Below, piece by piece: positions 50,254 to 58,798 of a DNA stretch of 64,000 bases. This DNA comes from Chakrabartia godavariana (GTDB lineage Bacteria > Pseudomonadota > Alphaproteobacteria > Sphingomonadales > Sphingomonadaceae): contig RKSN01000003.1 in the NCBI GenBank assembly GCA_005518185.1, positions 434,001-498,000 on the forward strand, written 5' to 3'. Both the position numbers and the translations under genes were made by a program. The notes beneath the pieces are model-generated. The model saw only the letters and a program-made list of their open reading frames with translations, was not told where the DNA came from and searched no databases. Position 1 is the stretch's first letter, and each line of letters begins with the position of its first letter.

Positions 50254-50262
50254 TTATCCACA
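50254..50262 (+). promoter_or_regulatory. DnaA box (perfect)
   Basis: TTATCCACA is an exact match to the high-affinity DnaA consensus and lies near the middle of the hemE-ppsR gap. Confidence 0.85.
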
Positions 50263-50376
50263 TGTTTGGAAAAGATCGGTCGCCTGTTGGCAGGTCTGTG
50301 GACAGTTGCCGGACGATGTCGCGGAATCGTCATGCTTGCAGTCGCCAACCGCTTTCCGCTAGCCCCTCCCACAGGG

Positions 50377-50385
50377 TTTTCCACA
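50377..50385 (+). promoter_or_regulatory. DnaA box (one mismatch)
   Basis: TTTTCCACA differs from the consensus at one base. It lies 17 bases upstream of the ppsR start, in the same orientation as the perfect box. Confidence 0.65.
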
Positions 50386-50401
50386 GCGTATCGGACGAGG
50401 C

Positions 50402-51220
50402 GTGTCGCGACTGCATCTGCATCTGGTTTCGGACTCGACGGGCGAGACGCTCGAAACCGTTGCCAAAGCCGCGCTCGCGCAGTTCGACGATGTGGAGGCG
50501 ATCCGCCATTATTGGCCGATGGTCCGCACGCCGGGTCATGTCGAACGCATCATGTCGGAGATAGCGCAAAATCCCGGCCTTGTCCTCTTCACCATGGTCA
50601 ATGCCGATCTGCGCACCGCGCTCGAACAGCGCTGTGCCGCCCTGGGCCTGCCGCATGTCGGCGCCATCGATCCGGTACTTGAGGCGCTGTCGAGCGTGCT
50701 TGGAAAGCCGCTCAAGGCGCGGCCGGGCCTGCAGCACCTGCTCGACGATGCCTATTTCGCGCGCGTCGAGGCGATCCAGTACACCATCGCGCACGATGAC
50801 GGCCTCAACTGGGAAAATTGGGAACAGGCGGACATCATCCTTGCCGGTGTGTCGCGGAGTTCGAAGACGCCGACGTCCATCTATCTTGCCAATCGCGGCT
50901 TCAAAACGGCGAACATCCCGATCGTCGTCGAAAGCCCGCCGCCCGACCTTCTGTTTCACCTGAAGCATCCCCTGGTCGTCGGGCTCGTCACCAATCCCGA
51001 ACGCCTCGTGCAGATCCGGCGCAACCGCCTGCTCGCGCTCAACCAGACACCTGACACCGATTATGTCGATCAGGAGGCGGTGACGCGCGAGGCGGCCTAT
51101 GCGCGGCGCATGTTTGCCGACAATGGCTGGCCGGTGATCGACATGACGCGCCGTTCGATCGAGGAAGCCGCCGCCGCAATCATCAACCTTCATGCCGAAC
51201 ATCGCGGACAAAAGGTATGA
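50402..51220 (+). CDS. ppsR: Pyruvate, phosphate dikinase regulatory protein (DUF299)
   Basis: A 272-residue bifunctional kinase/pyrophosphorylase that switches pyruvate phosphate dikinase or PEP synthase off and on. MSRLHLHLVSDSTGETLE at the start and the nucleotide loop GVSRSSKT (149-156) identify it. It starts with GTG and is the RP001 homologue that flanks the origin in Caulobacter and Rickettsia. The stop overlaps the maf start (ATGA). Confidence 0.95.
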   Translation: MSRLHLHLVSDSTGETLETVAKAALAQFDDVEAIRHYWPMVRTPGHVERIMSEIAQNPGLVLFTMVNADLRTALEQRCAALGLPHVGAIDPVLEALSSVLGKPLKARPGLQHLLDDAYFARVEAIQYTIAHDDGLNWENWEQADIILAGVSRSSKTPTSIYLANRGFKTANIPIVVESPPPDLLFHLKHPLVVGLVTNPERLVQIRRNRLLALNQTPDTDYVDQEAVTREAAYARRMFADNGWPVIDMTRRSIEEAAAAIINLHAEHRGQKV

Positions 51221-51813
51221 AGCTGATCCTCGCCTCGCAAAGCGCGGGCCGCCGTACGCTTCTTGCTCATGCCGGCGTTCCGCATGACGTCATGACGGCA
51301 CCGCTGGACGAAGAGGCCGAAAAAGCGCGGCTGAAGGCGGCTGGCGCGGACCCGCGCGCGCTGGCGCTGGGCCTTGCCGAAGCCAAGGCGATGGCCACGT
51401 CTGCAGTCTGCCCCGGCGCCATCGTCCTTGGCTGTGACCAGACGCTTGCGCTTGATGATGGCACGATGTTCGACAAGGCCCGGACGCTCGCGGAACAGGC
51501 CGACCATCTGCGCCAGCTCTCGGGCAGGACGCACAGCCTGTTTGCGGCCATCGCGGCAGTCCGCGACGGGGAACGGCTGTGGCGGCATGTCGGGGAGGCA
51601 CGCATGACGATGCGTCCGCTCAGCGCCGCCTTCATCGACGACTATCTCGCACACGAAGGCGAAGGGCTTCTGTCGGGCGTTGGCGGCTACCGCGTTGAAG
51701 GGCGTGGCATTCAGCTGTTCGAGCGGATAGAGGGCAGCCACTTCAACATCATCGGCTTGCCGCTCCTTCCGCTGCTGGCCTTTCTGCGCGAGGCCGGAGT
51801 GGTATCTGCATGA
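51217..51813 (+). CDS. maf: Maf family nucleotide pyrophosphatase
   Basis: A 198-residue protein with ILASQSAGRRTLLAHAG at the N-terminus (family ASxSxxR) and ILGCDQTLAL with the catalytic Asp. Maf proteins hydrolyse non-canonical or canonical nucleoside triphosphates. The usual ASxSPRR is here ASQSAGRR. It is overlapped by four bases at both ends within ppsR-maf-aroE-coaE. Confidence 0.92.
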   Translation: MKLILASQSAGRRTLLAHAGVPHDVMTAPLDEEAEKARLKAAGADPRALALGLAEAKAMATSAVCPGAIVLGCDQTLALDDGTMFDKARTLAEQADHLRQLSGRTHSLFAAIAAVRDGERLWRHVGEARMTMRPLSAAFIDDYLAHEGEGLLSGVGGYRVEGRGIQLFERIEGSHFNIIGLPLLPLLAFLREAGVVSA

Positions 51814-52622
51814 CCCGACCCTATGCCGAAGTCATCGGCGACCCGATTGCTCATTCCAAGTCTCCCAAGATGCATGGTTTCTGGCTCGCCCAGTGCGGGA
51901 TTGAGGCCGATTATCGCGCGGTCCATGTGACGGCGGCCGAGCTTCCCGCTTATGTGGAACAGCGCGCGGCGGACCCGCTCTGGCGCGGCTGCAATGTCAC
52001 CTTGCCGCACAAGATTGCGGTCATGGATCTGGTGGCCGACCCGGGCAATGTGCGGGCGTCGATCGGGGCGATGAACACCATATCGCGCGATGCATCGGGT
52101 GCGCTCTTTGGCACCAATACCGATGCCGGTGGCTTTTTCACCCCGATTGCCGATGTCCCGCTCGACGGCGCGCCGGTGATCGTTGCGGGCACAGGCGGGG
52201 CAGCGCATGCCGTGCTCTTTGCCCTGTCGCGTGTCGGCGTCGGGCCGGTGACGTTGCTCGCCCGCAACCCGCTCAAAGGCGCAGCGCTGCTCACCCGGTT
52301 CGGGCTGAAGGGCGATGTCCGCGCTCTCGATGCGGCACTTCCCCCGGCGGCCCTCCTTGTCAACACGACCTCGCTTGGCATGGCGGGGCAAGACGCCTTC
52401 GTGCCCGATCTGTCGCCGCTGCCCGAAGACGCGGTGGTCTATGACATCGTCTATACCCCGCTTGTGACGCCCCTGCTCGCGGCGGCCGAGGCGCGTGATC
52501 TCGCCACGGTCGACGGGCTGGAGATGCTCATCGGCCAGGGGGCGATCGCCTTTGAAATCTTCTTCGGGCAGGCCCCGCCGCGCGAGCGGGACGAAGAGCT
52601 GCGGGAGCTTCTGCTCGCATGA
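51810..52622 (+). CDS. aroE: Shikimate dehydrogenase (NADP+)
   Basis: A 270-residue enzyme reducing 3-dehydroshikimate in aromatic synthesis. GDPIAHSKSPKMHGFWL binds substrate, NVTLPHKIAVM carries the catalytic Lys, and GTGGAAHAVLFAL is the NADP loop. Coupled to maf and coaE by four-base overlaps. Confidence 0.96.
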   Translation: MTRPYAEVIGDPIAHSKSPKMHGFWLAQCGIEADYRAVHVTAAELPAYVEQRAADPLWRGCNVTLPHKIAVMDLVADPGNVRASIGAMNTISRDASGALFGTNTDAGGFFTPIADVPLDGAPVIVAGTGGAAHAVLFALSRVGVGPVTLLARNPLKGAALLTRFGLKGDVRALDAALPPAALLVNTTSLGMAGQDAFVPDLSPLPEDAVVYDIVYTPLVTPLLAAAEARDLATVDGLEMLIGQGAIAFEIFFGQAPPRERDEELRELLLA

Positions 52623-53212
52623 TCCGGATCGGCCTCACCGGCTCCATCGGCATGGGCAAATCGGCGGTCTCGTCGATGTTCCGCAGCTTTGGCGTGCCGG
52701 TGTTCGATGCCGATGCCGAGGTGCACAGGTTGCAAGGGCCGGGCGGTGCGCTGGTTGCGCGGATTGAGGCCCATTTTCCGGGAACGACAGGTCCACAGGG
52801 CGTCGACCGGCAGAAACTGGGCGCCGCCGTGCTCGGCAAGCCCGACGCGCTGCGCGCACTTGAACATATCGTCCACCCGGCGGTCTATCATGCCCGCCTG
52901 CGTTTCCTGATGCGGCACCGCGCCCGCCCGATGGTTGTGCTCGACATTCCGCTGCTGTTTGAAAAGGGCGGCGCAAAGCAGGTCGATGTGACGGTCGTGG
53001 TGTCGGCCCCCGCCTTTCTCCAGACCCGCCGCGTGCTGCGTCGACCGGGCATGACGCCGGCCAAGCTGAAGCACATCCGCCATCTTCAGGTGCCCGACCA
53101 CGTCAAGCGGCAACGTGCTGACTTTGTGATCGATACCGGCCAGTCGATGCGGGAAACGCGTGCCGAAGTTCGTCGTCTGATCGCTTGCCTTCGCAACCGG
53201 AAGCGCCGATAG
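52619..53212 (+). CDS. coaE: Dephospho-CoA kinase
   Basis: A 197-residue last enzyme of coenzyme A synthesis. The P-loop GLTGSIGMGKS is at 5-15, followed by FDADAEVH and the lid-region HPAVYHARL. It ends eight bases before the dnaQ start. The order aroE-coaE-dnaQ next to the origin is typical of alphaproteobacteria. Confidence 0.96.
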   Translation: MIRIGLTGSIGMGKSAVSSMFRSFGVPVFDADAEVHRLQGPGGALVARIEAHFPGTTGPQGVDRQKLGAAVLGKPDALRALEHIVHPAVYHARLRFLMRHRARPMVVLDIPLLFEKGGAKQVDVTVVVSAPAFLQTRRVLRRPGMTPAKLKHIRHLQVPDHVKRQRADFVIDTGQSMRETRAEVRRLIACLRNRKRR

Positions 53213-53220
53213 TCCTGCTG

Positions 53221-53934
53221 ATGCGTGAAGTCGTTTTTGATACCGAAACGACCGGACTGAGCGCCGCGAATGGCGACAGGATGGTTGAAATCGGATGTGT
53301 CGAACTGGTCAACCGGGTTGAGACCGGGCGTGTGTTCCACGCCTATATCAACCCCGAACGACCGATGAATCCTGAAGCCCAAGCGGTGCACGGCCTGTCG
53401 GACGCCTTTCTGGCGGACAAGCCGCTCTTTTCGGACATCGTCGAGGATCTGCTCGACTTTTTCGACGAAAGTCCGCTGGTCGCGCACAATGCCAATTTTG
53501 ACTTCGCCTTCCTGAATGAGGAGCTGTCGCGGCTCAACCGGCCCGACATCGCCCAGGCGCGGATGATCGACACGCTGGCTTTGTCCAAGGTGAAGTTTCC
53601 GGGCGCCAAGCACAGCCTGGACGCGCTGTGCACGCGCTTCGGCATCGACCGGTCGCATCGCATCAAGCATGGCGCGCTCCTCGATGCGCAGCTGCTGTCG
53701 CTGGTCTATGTCGAGCTGACCGGCGGTCGGCAGATCGGTCTCGGCCTCGCCGATGCACCGGCGACGCTGGCGAGCGAGCCCGAACGGACGATGACGGCGG
53801 CGCGCGTGGCCCGTCCGCCCCGTCCGCATGATGCGACGCCCGAAGAGCTGGCACGCCACGCCGCCTTCATCGCAAAACTCAACGACCCCTTGTGGACTCT
53901 GGACAAGGAAGGAGAAGGTCTGGCTGCCGCATGA
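53221..53934 (+). CDS. dnaQ: DNA polymerase III epsilon subunit (3'-5' proofreading)
   Basis: A 237-residue DEDDh exonuclease. Exo I is DTETTG (Asp7, Glu9), Exo II is AHNANFDFAFL (Asp94), and Exo III is HGALLDAQLL (His150, Asp155). The C-terminal tail would bind the alpha subunit. The start MREVVFDTETTG at 53221 was chosen; a 12-residue upstream extension overlaps coaE. Confidence 0.96.
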   Translation: MREVVFDTETTGLSAANGDRMVEIGCVELVNRVETGRVFHAYINPERPMNPEAQAVHGLSDAFLADKPLFSDIVEDLLDFFDESPLVAHNANFDFAFLNEELSRLNRPDIAQARMIDTLALSKVKFPGAKHSLDALCTRFGIDRSHRIKHGALLDAQLLSLVYVELTGGRQIGLGLADAPATLASEPERTMTAARVARPPRPHDATPEELARHAAFIAKLNDPLWTLDKEGEGLAAA

Positions 53935-53981
53935 GTTGACGGGGAGGCGTTCCACCCTACCTACATTGTGAAGGAGAGAAA

Positions 53982-54557
53982 ATGATGGACATTCGCGTTT
54001 CCGGCCACCGAGTTGATACAGGCGATGCTCTCCAGACACATGTGGGCGACCGGTTACAGGGGATCGCTGACAAATATTTCCAGCGAACTCATTCGGCACA
54101 GGCCACCTTCTCCAAAGGACCGCATGATCACGGGTTCTGCTGCGACATCGTGATGCATGTCGTCAGAGGCGTCGTTCTCAAGGCGTCGAACACCGCGCAG
54201 GAAGCGCGCCCGGCCTTTGATGGCGCCGCCGACAAGATCGAAAAGCAGCTGCGCCGCTACAAGCGCCGCCTGCGCGATGACCATAGCGGCCCCAATGGCG
54301 TCGCTCCCCCGGAAGACAATGCCGGCTATGTCGTGTTCGAGCCGCTGGCCGACGAAGAGGTGGCCCCGGGCGATCACCCCGTGGTCATCGCCGAAACCCG
54401 CGTCGACGTGCCAGAGGCGAGCGTCTCCGATGCGGTGATGATGCTCGATCTGCGACACACCAATGCGCTGCTGTTCCTCAATTCGGGCACCGGCACCTAC
54501 AATATGGTCTATCGTCGGCATGATGGGACAATTGGCTGGGTTGAACCGCACGCCTGA
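53982..54557 (+). CDS. hpf: Ribosome hibernation-promoting factor (long form)
   Basis: A 191-residue long HPF that dimerises 70S ribosomes to 100S in stationary phase. An N-terminal S30AE/RaiA domain (MDIRVSGHRVDTGDALQTHV) is joined by a linker to the C-terminal dimerisation domain (MMLDLRHTNALLFLNSGTG). AAGGAG is five bases before the first of two overlapping ATGs (53982, 53985). The downstream ptsN is the usual partner near rpoN, but rpoN is not here. Confidence 0.95.
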   Translation: MMDIRVSGHRVDTGDALQTHVGDRLQGIADKYFQRTHSAQATFSKGPHDHGFCCDIVMHVVRGVVLKASNTAQEARPAFDGAADKIEKQLRRYKRRLRDDHSGPNGVAPPEDNAGYVVFEPLADEEVAPGDHPVVIAETRVDVPEASVSDAVMMLDLRHTNALLFLNSGTGTYNMVYRRHDGTIGWVEPHA

Positions 54558-54635
54558 GGGCGTGCGGACAGACGGCGCTTGCGGGACGGCGGCTTTCTGC
54601 TAAAGGCGCCACCAATTTCCCATTCTGGACCTATT

Positions 54636-55103
54636 ATGACAGAGATCAGCTCTCTTCTCGTCCCCGGCGCCGTCGCCGCGGCGGCGAACATCACAACGTC
54701 CAAGGCCCTGTTCCAGCATCTGGGGCAGGTCGCCGAGCGCGAATATGGCATGGCTGCCGCAGAGGTCGTCGACCGTCTGACCGAGCGCGAACGGCTTGGC
54801 TCGACGGGCTTTGGCGGCGGCGTTGCCATCCCGCATGGCAAGATTGACGGGCTCGACCACGTTGTCGGCCTGTTCGTGCAGCTCGCCCAGCCGGTCGACG
54901 TGAAGGCGATCGACGATCTGCCGGTCGATCTCGTCTTCTGCCTTTTGTCGCCGCCCGATGCCGGGTCGGAACATCTGAAGGCGCTGGCGCAGGTCAGCCG
55001 CTGGCTGCGCGACCGCGCTTTTGTCGCCAAGCTGCGCGGCGCTGGCTCGGCCGATGCCATCTACGCGCTGTTCGCGGCGTCGGAAGCGCGCGACGCTGCC
55101 TGA
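54636..55103 (+). CDS. ptsN: PTS nitrogen regulatory IIA protein PtsN
   Basis: A 155-residue EIIA-Ntr. The phosphorylated residue is His67 in GGGVAIPHGK. It accepts phosphate from NPr and regulates potassium transport, (p)ppGpp and other targets. The start MTEISSLL was chosen as the family start. It follows hpf by 78 bases. Confidence 0.94.
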   Translation: MTEISSLLVPGAVAAAANITTSKALFQHLGQVAEREYGMAAAEVVDRLTERERLGSTGFGGGVAIPHGKIDGLDHVVGLFVQLAQPVDVKAIDDLPVDLVFCLLSPPDAGSEHLKALAQVSRWLRDRAFVAKLRGAGSADAIYALFAASEARDAA

Positions 55104-55121
55104 TCCGGCCGCCTGTTCGGC

Positions 55122-55463
55122 ATGACGCCGCGGCTTGCCACGGGCATTTATGTCAATGCGCTCATCCGGCGCGTGAACCAGGCCGGTGGCATGGCGATGG
55201 TGCTCGCCAAGGGCGACGCGACGTCCGGCGCGCTCCTGATCGTGACGCGGGAAAAGGGCATATATTCCGGTATCTTGGAACGAGTGCTCACGCCCAGCGG
55301 TGAGTATCTTTGGCGCCCGATTGCGACGCAAAATGTGCAAAGCGAAGCAGAAATCACGGATTTCTGCGCAAAACGACGCAGCTTTGACCGCGATCTGTGG
55401 ATCGTGGAACTGGATATCGCGGACGCCGCACGGTTCGCCGTGGAAATGGATGGCGCGCGTTGA
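55122..55463 (+). CDS. DUF1491 family protein
   Basis: A 113-residue cytosolic protein beginning TPRLATGIYVNALIRRVNQAGG, the mark of DUF1491, which is found almost only in alphaproteobacteria. There is no known motif and its function is unknown. It lies 18 bases after ptsN and is probably co-transcribed. Confidence 0.88.
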   Translation: MTPRLATGIYVNALIRRVNQAGGMAMVLAKGDATSGALLIVTREKGIYSGILERVLTPSGEYLWRPIATQNVQSEAEITDFCAKRRSFDRDLWIVELDIADAARFAVEMDGAR

Positions 55464-55625
55464 CAATGATGCGCTGCACAACGATTGCGCCTCCACGTTA
55501 AAGCGCGTCGCCGTGCCGCCACCCGCGTAATTGGGCTTTGGGCGCGAACGCAGACAGGGGAATGAGACAGCCGCACCGGTTTTTGCGCGGCCCGGTTTCA
55601 GACTTCTGCCCACAATGAAGTTTCA

Positions 55626-56261
55626 ATGCGTTCTTCTTTTCTGACCGCTGCCGCTGCGGCGCTGTCACTTTCTTCCTTTGGCGCCCTTGTCGCCTTCGGC
55701 CCCGCTGTTGCAGCCTGGGCCAATGAAACGCCCGGACCGGTCCAGTCCGATCTGCTCCCCAAGTCGGTGGTTGAGCAGGCCCAGACCGAAGACCAGGCGC
55801 TCGACGAAATCCAGATTCCCGAAACCGTCGAAGCCGATGCCCCCGAAGCGGCGTCGCTCGCGGAACTCGTGTCCGAATTGTCCGAAACCCAGCTGGCCGA
55901 CCGGGATGCCGAGTGCCTGGCCGGGGCTATCTATTTTGAATCCAAGGGTGAACCGCTCGACGGTCAGCTCGCGGTGGCCAAGACCATTCTCAACCGCACG
56001 CGGTCCGGGCGCTTCCCCGCCTCGATCTGCGGCGTCGTGATGCAGCCGGGCCAGTTCTCCTTCGTGCGCGGCGGGGCTTTCCCGCCCATCTCGCGCAACA
56101 GCCGCAACTGGAAGAATGCCGTTGCCCTGACGCACATCGCGCTCAACGATCTTTGGGACTCGAGCGTGGATGACGCACTCTACTTCCACGCCCGCCGGGT
56201 CAATCCGGGCTGGCGGATGCGCAAGGTCGCTTCGGTCGGCAACCACGTTTTCTACCGCTAA
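55626..56261 (+). CDS. SleB-like cell wall hydrolase
   Basis: A 211-residue exported protein. A signal peptide or membrane anchor (about 1-33) is followed by an acidic linker, then a Hydrolase_2/SleB domain: ECLAGAIYFESKGEPLDGQ with the catalytic Glu, VAKTILNRTRSGRFP, and the end NHVFYR. SleB-type enzymes cut peptidoglycan. In non-sporeformers such proteins likely remodel the wall; the exact role is not known. Confidence 0.92.
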   Translation: MRSSFLTAAAAALSLSSFGALVAFGPAVAAWANETPGPVQSDLLPKSVVEQAQTEDQALDEIQIPETVEADAPEAASLAELVSELSETQLADRDAECLAGAIYFESKGEPLDGQLAVAKTILNRTRSGRFPASICGVVMQPGQFSFVRGGAFPPISRNSRNWKNAVALTHIALNDLWDSSVDDALYFHARRVNPGWRMRKVASVGNHVFYR

Positions 56262-56330
56262 GTGCGGCGCAGAGGCGAAGGGTGAAGTTCACCCTTCCCT
56301 TTCGTTCCCCTGATGTTCTAGGCTTTCGGC

Positions 56331-56807
56331 ATGGACTGTCCTGCTGAACGCATCGTTGCCGCCGATGTTCTGCGCGGCGTGTCCCGCCTGTTGTACCGGC
56401 AGGATTATATTGCCGTGGCCGAAGTGCCGCTCGGCAATGGGCGTCGGGCCGACATCATGGCGCTGGGGCCCAAGGGTGAGGTCACGATCATCGAGATCAA
56501 GGTCTCGCGCGCCGACCTTCTGGGCGACGGCAAATGGCCCTTCTACCTCGACTATTGCGACCGCTATTTCTGGGCGGTGCCGCAGGGCTTCGATCTGGAC
56601 CTGTTCCAGCGGCCGGAACTGGCCCCGGACACAACCGGGCTGATCGTGGCCGACCGCTATGACGCGGCGGTCCTGCGCGACCCCGCACACGCGCCGCTTG
56701 CCGGATCCCGCCGCCGCGCCGAAACGCTCCGCGTCGCGCGCATGGCGGCGCGGCGCCTGCTCTATCAGTCGGCGATTCTGGATGTGGAATTGCGCGAGGA
56801 CGGCTGA
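56331..56807 (+). CDS. mmcB: MmcB family DNA repair protein
   Basis: A 158-residue protein with a nuclease-like core: ADIMALGPKGEVTIIEIKVS (Asp...Glu-x-Lys, PD-(D/E)XK-like) and GDGKWPFYLDYCDRYFWAVP. MmcB was identified in Caulobacter as a mitomycin C resistance factor, part of the damage response. I saw no LexA box in the 69-base upstream gap. Confidence 0.88.
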   Translation: MDCPAERIVAADVLRGVSRLLYRQDYIAVAEVPLGNGRRADIMALGPKGEVTIIEIKVSRADLLGDGKWPFYLDYCDRYFWAVPQGFDLDLFQRPELAPDTTGLIVADRYDAAVLRDPAHAPLAGSRRRAETLRVARMAARRLLYQSAILDVELREDG

Positions 56808-56840
56808 TCGCGCCCGACCCTTGGGGTCAGCGCCAATGCC

Positions 56841-57965
56841 TTAGGCTGCGGAATACCAGTAGACGCCGTCGGTCATCTCACGCCGGGCGCGGCCCTCGGC
56901 CATCAGACGGTGGAGATGCGCAATCGCTTCGCCTGTTGCGAGTTCGCGGTGGGCGTCGCCGATCTGCCGGTTGAACAGCAGGCCGAAGCAGTCGATCGTG
57001 CGCAAGGGCGTCGCCTTGAGCGCGGCGTGGACATCATCCAGCCGGCGGCGATGCTCGTCGCGCAGCGCAATGAGGCGCGTGTGCAGCCCCTTGAACGGTT
57101 CGCCATGCGCCGGGCAGACGAGAAGGTCGTCGGGCAGCACCGCCAGCAACCTGTCGATCGAGTCGAGCCATTCGCCCAGCGGATCCGCTTCGGGCTCGGA
57201 CAGGTTGACCGAGACGTTGGAGCTGATCCGGGGCAGAACCTGATCGCCGGAGACGAGCACGCCTTCGGCCTCGTTCCACAGACACGCATGTTCCGGGCTG
57301 TGGCCGGAGCCGACGACGACGCGCCATTGGTGGCGGCCGAAATCGAGCACGTCGCCATCCTTGATCCGGCGATAGCTGAGCGGCATCTGGAACAGCATCC
57401 GCGAAAAGCGGCTCCACCCCTTGGCGGACTGCTGGGCAAGGATGTCCTCACCCCAGCCGGCGCCGCGCTGGAGCGCCAGCGCCTCTTCGGGCACCGCATC
57501 GCGGACGTCTGCCGCGAGCATCCGCGCAGTCAGCCATTCGCCGCGCGTCATCCAGACTTCAATGTCGAAGCGCTTGGCGAGCCATCCGGCCAGCCCGATA
57601 TGGTCGGGGTGCAGATGCGTGCCGAACACGCGCGTGACGGCCCGGTCCTTCAGGTCGCCATCGAACAGCGCCTTCCACGCATCGCTGCATTCGCGCAGCA
57701 GCATGCCCGAATCGACCACGGCGACGCCGTCGCCATCATCGAGCAGCCAGCTGTTGATATGACCCAGCGAGCCGGGCATCGGGATGCGCGCCCAGCTGAT
57801 GCCGTTGGCAATCCGGCGAATCTTGCCCGGCCCCGGCGCAAATGTGCCCCAGGGATAGGTCAGCCCCGCGCTGCTGGTCGCCGTGAAACTCTCATCGGCG
57901 GTCAGCGACGCATCGGGGGAATCGAACTCAGGCGTCGGACTGTCCGCCAAGCTCGGCCTCCGCAT
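56841..57965 (-). CDS. Metallo-beta-lactamase fold hydrolase
   Basis: The zinc site THLHPDHIGLAGW is intact, with a further His in GSGHSPEHACLW and the Asp in VSGDQVLPRI. PAHGEPF follows, as in glyoxalase II-like and lactonase-like members. A winged-helix-like C-terminal part follows. The start is uncertain: I use ATG 57965, which overlaps the end of trcR by 38 bases; a Ser/Thr/Asp-rich stretch precedes the conserved fold. The substrate is unknown. Confidence 0.85.
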   Translation of the reverse strand: MRRPSLADSPTPEFDSPDASLTADESFTATSSAGLTYPWGTFAPGPGKIRRIANGISWARIPMPGSLGHINSWLLDDGDGVAVVDSGMLLRECSDAWKALFDGDLKDRAVTRVFGTHLHPDHIGLAGWLAKRFDIEVWMTRGEWLTARMLAADVRDAVPEEALALQRGAGWGEDILAQQSAKGWSRFSRMLFQMPLSYRRIKDGDVLDFGRHQWRVVVGSGHSPEHACLWNEAEGVLVSGDQVLPRISSNVSVNLSEPEADPLGEWLDSIDRLLAVLPDDLLVCPAHGEPFKGLHTRLIALRDEHRRRLDDVHAALKATPLRTIDCFGLLFNRQIGDAHRELATGEAIAHLHRLMAEGRARREMTDGVYWYSAA

Positions 57966-58593
57966 CGGACGCAGCCTTTTCAGCTGCGCGGTGGGCGGCG
58001 TCACGTTCGGCGCGCAGCTCTTCGATCAGGGCGGCACGATCGCCTTCGAGGCGCGTGTCTTCCACCGCCTTGATGCCCTTCATCTTGGCAGCCTTGGCAA
58101 CGGTCGCGTCGAGTTCGCGCTGCGAGCAAAGGCCGAGCGCCACCGGATCCTTCGGCGTGATGTCGGCAATGTTCCAGTGCGTCCGTTCGCGGATCGCCTG
58201 AATCGTCGTGCGCGTCGTGCCGATCAGCTTGCCGATCTGGCCATCGGACAGTTCGGGATGGTTGCGGATCAGCCAGGCGATGCCATCGGGCTTGTCCTGA
58301 CGCTTGGACACCGGCGTGTAGCGCGGGCCCTTGGTGCGGGTCGGCGCTTCGGGCGCCTTGACCATGACGAGGTTGTAATTCGGGTCCTTCTGGCCCTTTT
58401 CGATCTCCGCCATCGTCACTTCACCGGCACGCACGGGGTCACGCCCCATCAGCTTGGTGCCCGAGGTTTCGTCGGCAATGGCCTGAATCTCGAGAATGTG
58501 CAGGCCGCAGAAGTGGGCGATCTGCTCAAAGGTCAGCGCCGTATTGTCAACTAGCCAGGCGGCCGTTGCGTGGGGCATGAGTGGCTGGGCCAA
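57928..58593 (-). CDS. trcR: Cell cycle transcriptional regulator TrcR (DUF1013)
   Basis: A 221-residue protein of the DUF1013/TrcR family of alphaproteobacteria. MPHATAAWLVDNTALTFEQI is the conserved start region, and SDGQIGKLIGTTRTTIQAI is a helix-turn-helix-like segment. Two small DNA-binding-type modules are joined by a basic region, and the C-terminus is a charged coiled coil (ELRAERDAAHRAAEKAA). I set the start at TTG 58593 because GGGAG lies seven bases upstream; ATG 58578 is the alternative. A terminator-like hairpin lies directly upstream. Confidence 0.85.
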   Translation of the reverse strand: MAQPLMPHATAAWLVDNTALTFEQIAHFCGLHILEIQAIADETSGTKLMGRDPVRAGEVTMAEIEKGQKDPNYNLVMVKAPEAPTRTKGPRYTPVSKRQDKPDGIAWLIRNHPELSDGQIGKLIGTTRTTIQAIRERTHWNIADITPKDPVALGLCSQRELDATVAKAAKMKGIKAVEDTRLEGDRAALIEELRAERDAAHRAAEKAASDAEAELGGQSDA

Positions 58594-58606
58594 GGGGATT
58601 CTCCCG

Positions 58607-58638
58607 AAAAAATGAGGGCCGCCCCTTTCGGAGCGGCC
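58607..58638 (-). terminator. Terminator-like hairpin in the trcR leader, candidate attenuator
   Basis: On the minus strand GGCCGCTCC-GAAA-GGGGCGGCC makes a 9-bp stem with a GAAA tetraloop. CTCA and then six T residues (58612-58607) follow, which fits an intrinsic terminator. It lies only 13 bases upstream of the TTG start, just before the Shine-Dalgarno, and the upstream neighbour on this strand is divergent. The transcript ended here would be trcR's own leader. Confidence 0.65.
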
Positions 58639-58798
58639 GGTAACATGCCGCCGATCTAATCCCGCTTGGGCGCAAGAGCAAGGCTTTCCGTGCGCTTGGC
58701 GCGGGAGCGGCGGCAGTCTGGCGCGAAGATTCCACCACTTTGAAACTGTCGGCTTTGCGATTAGGTTGCCGCGCGCGAGTGTCAGGAAAGGTGCGTAT

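Larger units (their letters stand above)
50101..50401. other. Candidate chromosomal replication origin (oriC/Cori)
   Basis: The largest gene-free gap of the window, between divergent hemE and ppsR. It holds an AT-rich segment (about 50110-50152, including the hairpin CCTATT...AATAGG), a perfect DnaA box at 50254-50262, a one-mismatch box at 50377-50385, a weaker one on the minus strand at 50297-50305, and seven GANTC methylation sites. The hemE-origin-RP001(ppsR) order is the conserved alphaproteobacterial origin context, and gene direction switches here. I saw no TTAA-N7-TTAA CtrA site. Confidence 0.8.

Noticed and set aside
50101-50401. CtrA binding sites (TTAA-N7-TTAA) in the origin
   Set aside because: The two TTAA tetramers present are about 40 bases apart; no correctly spaced pair exists.
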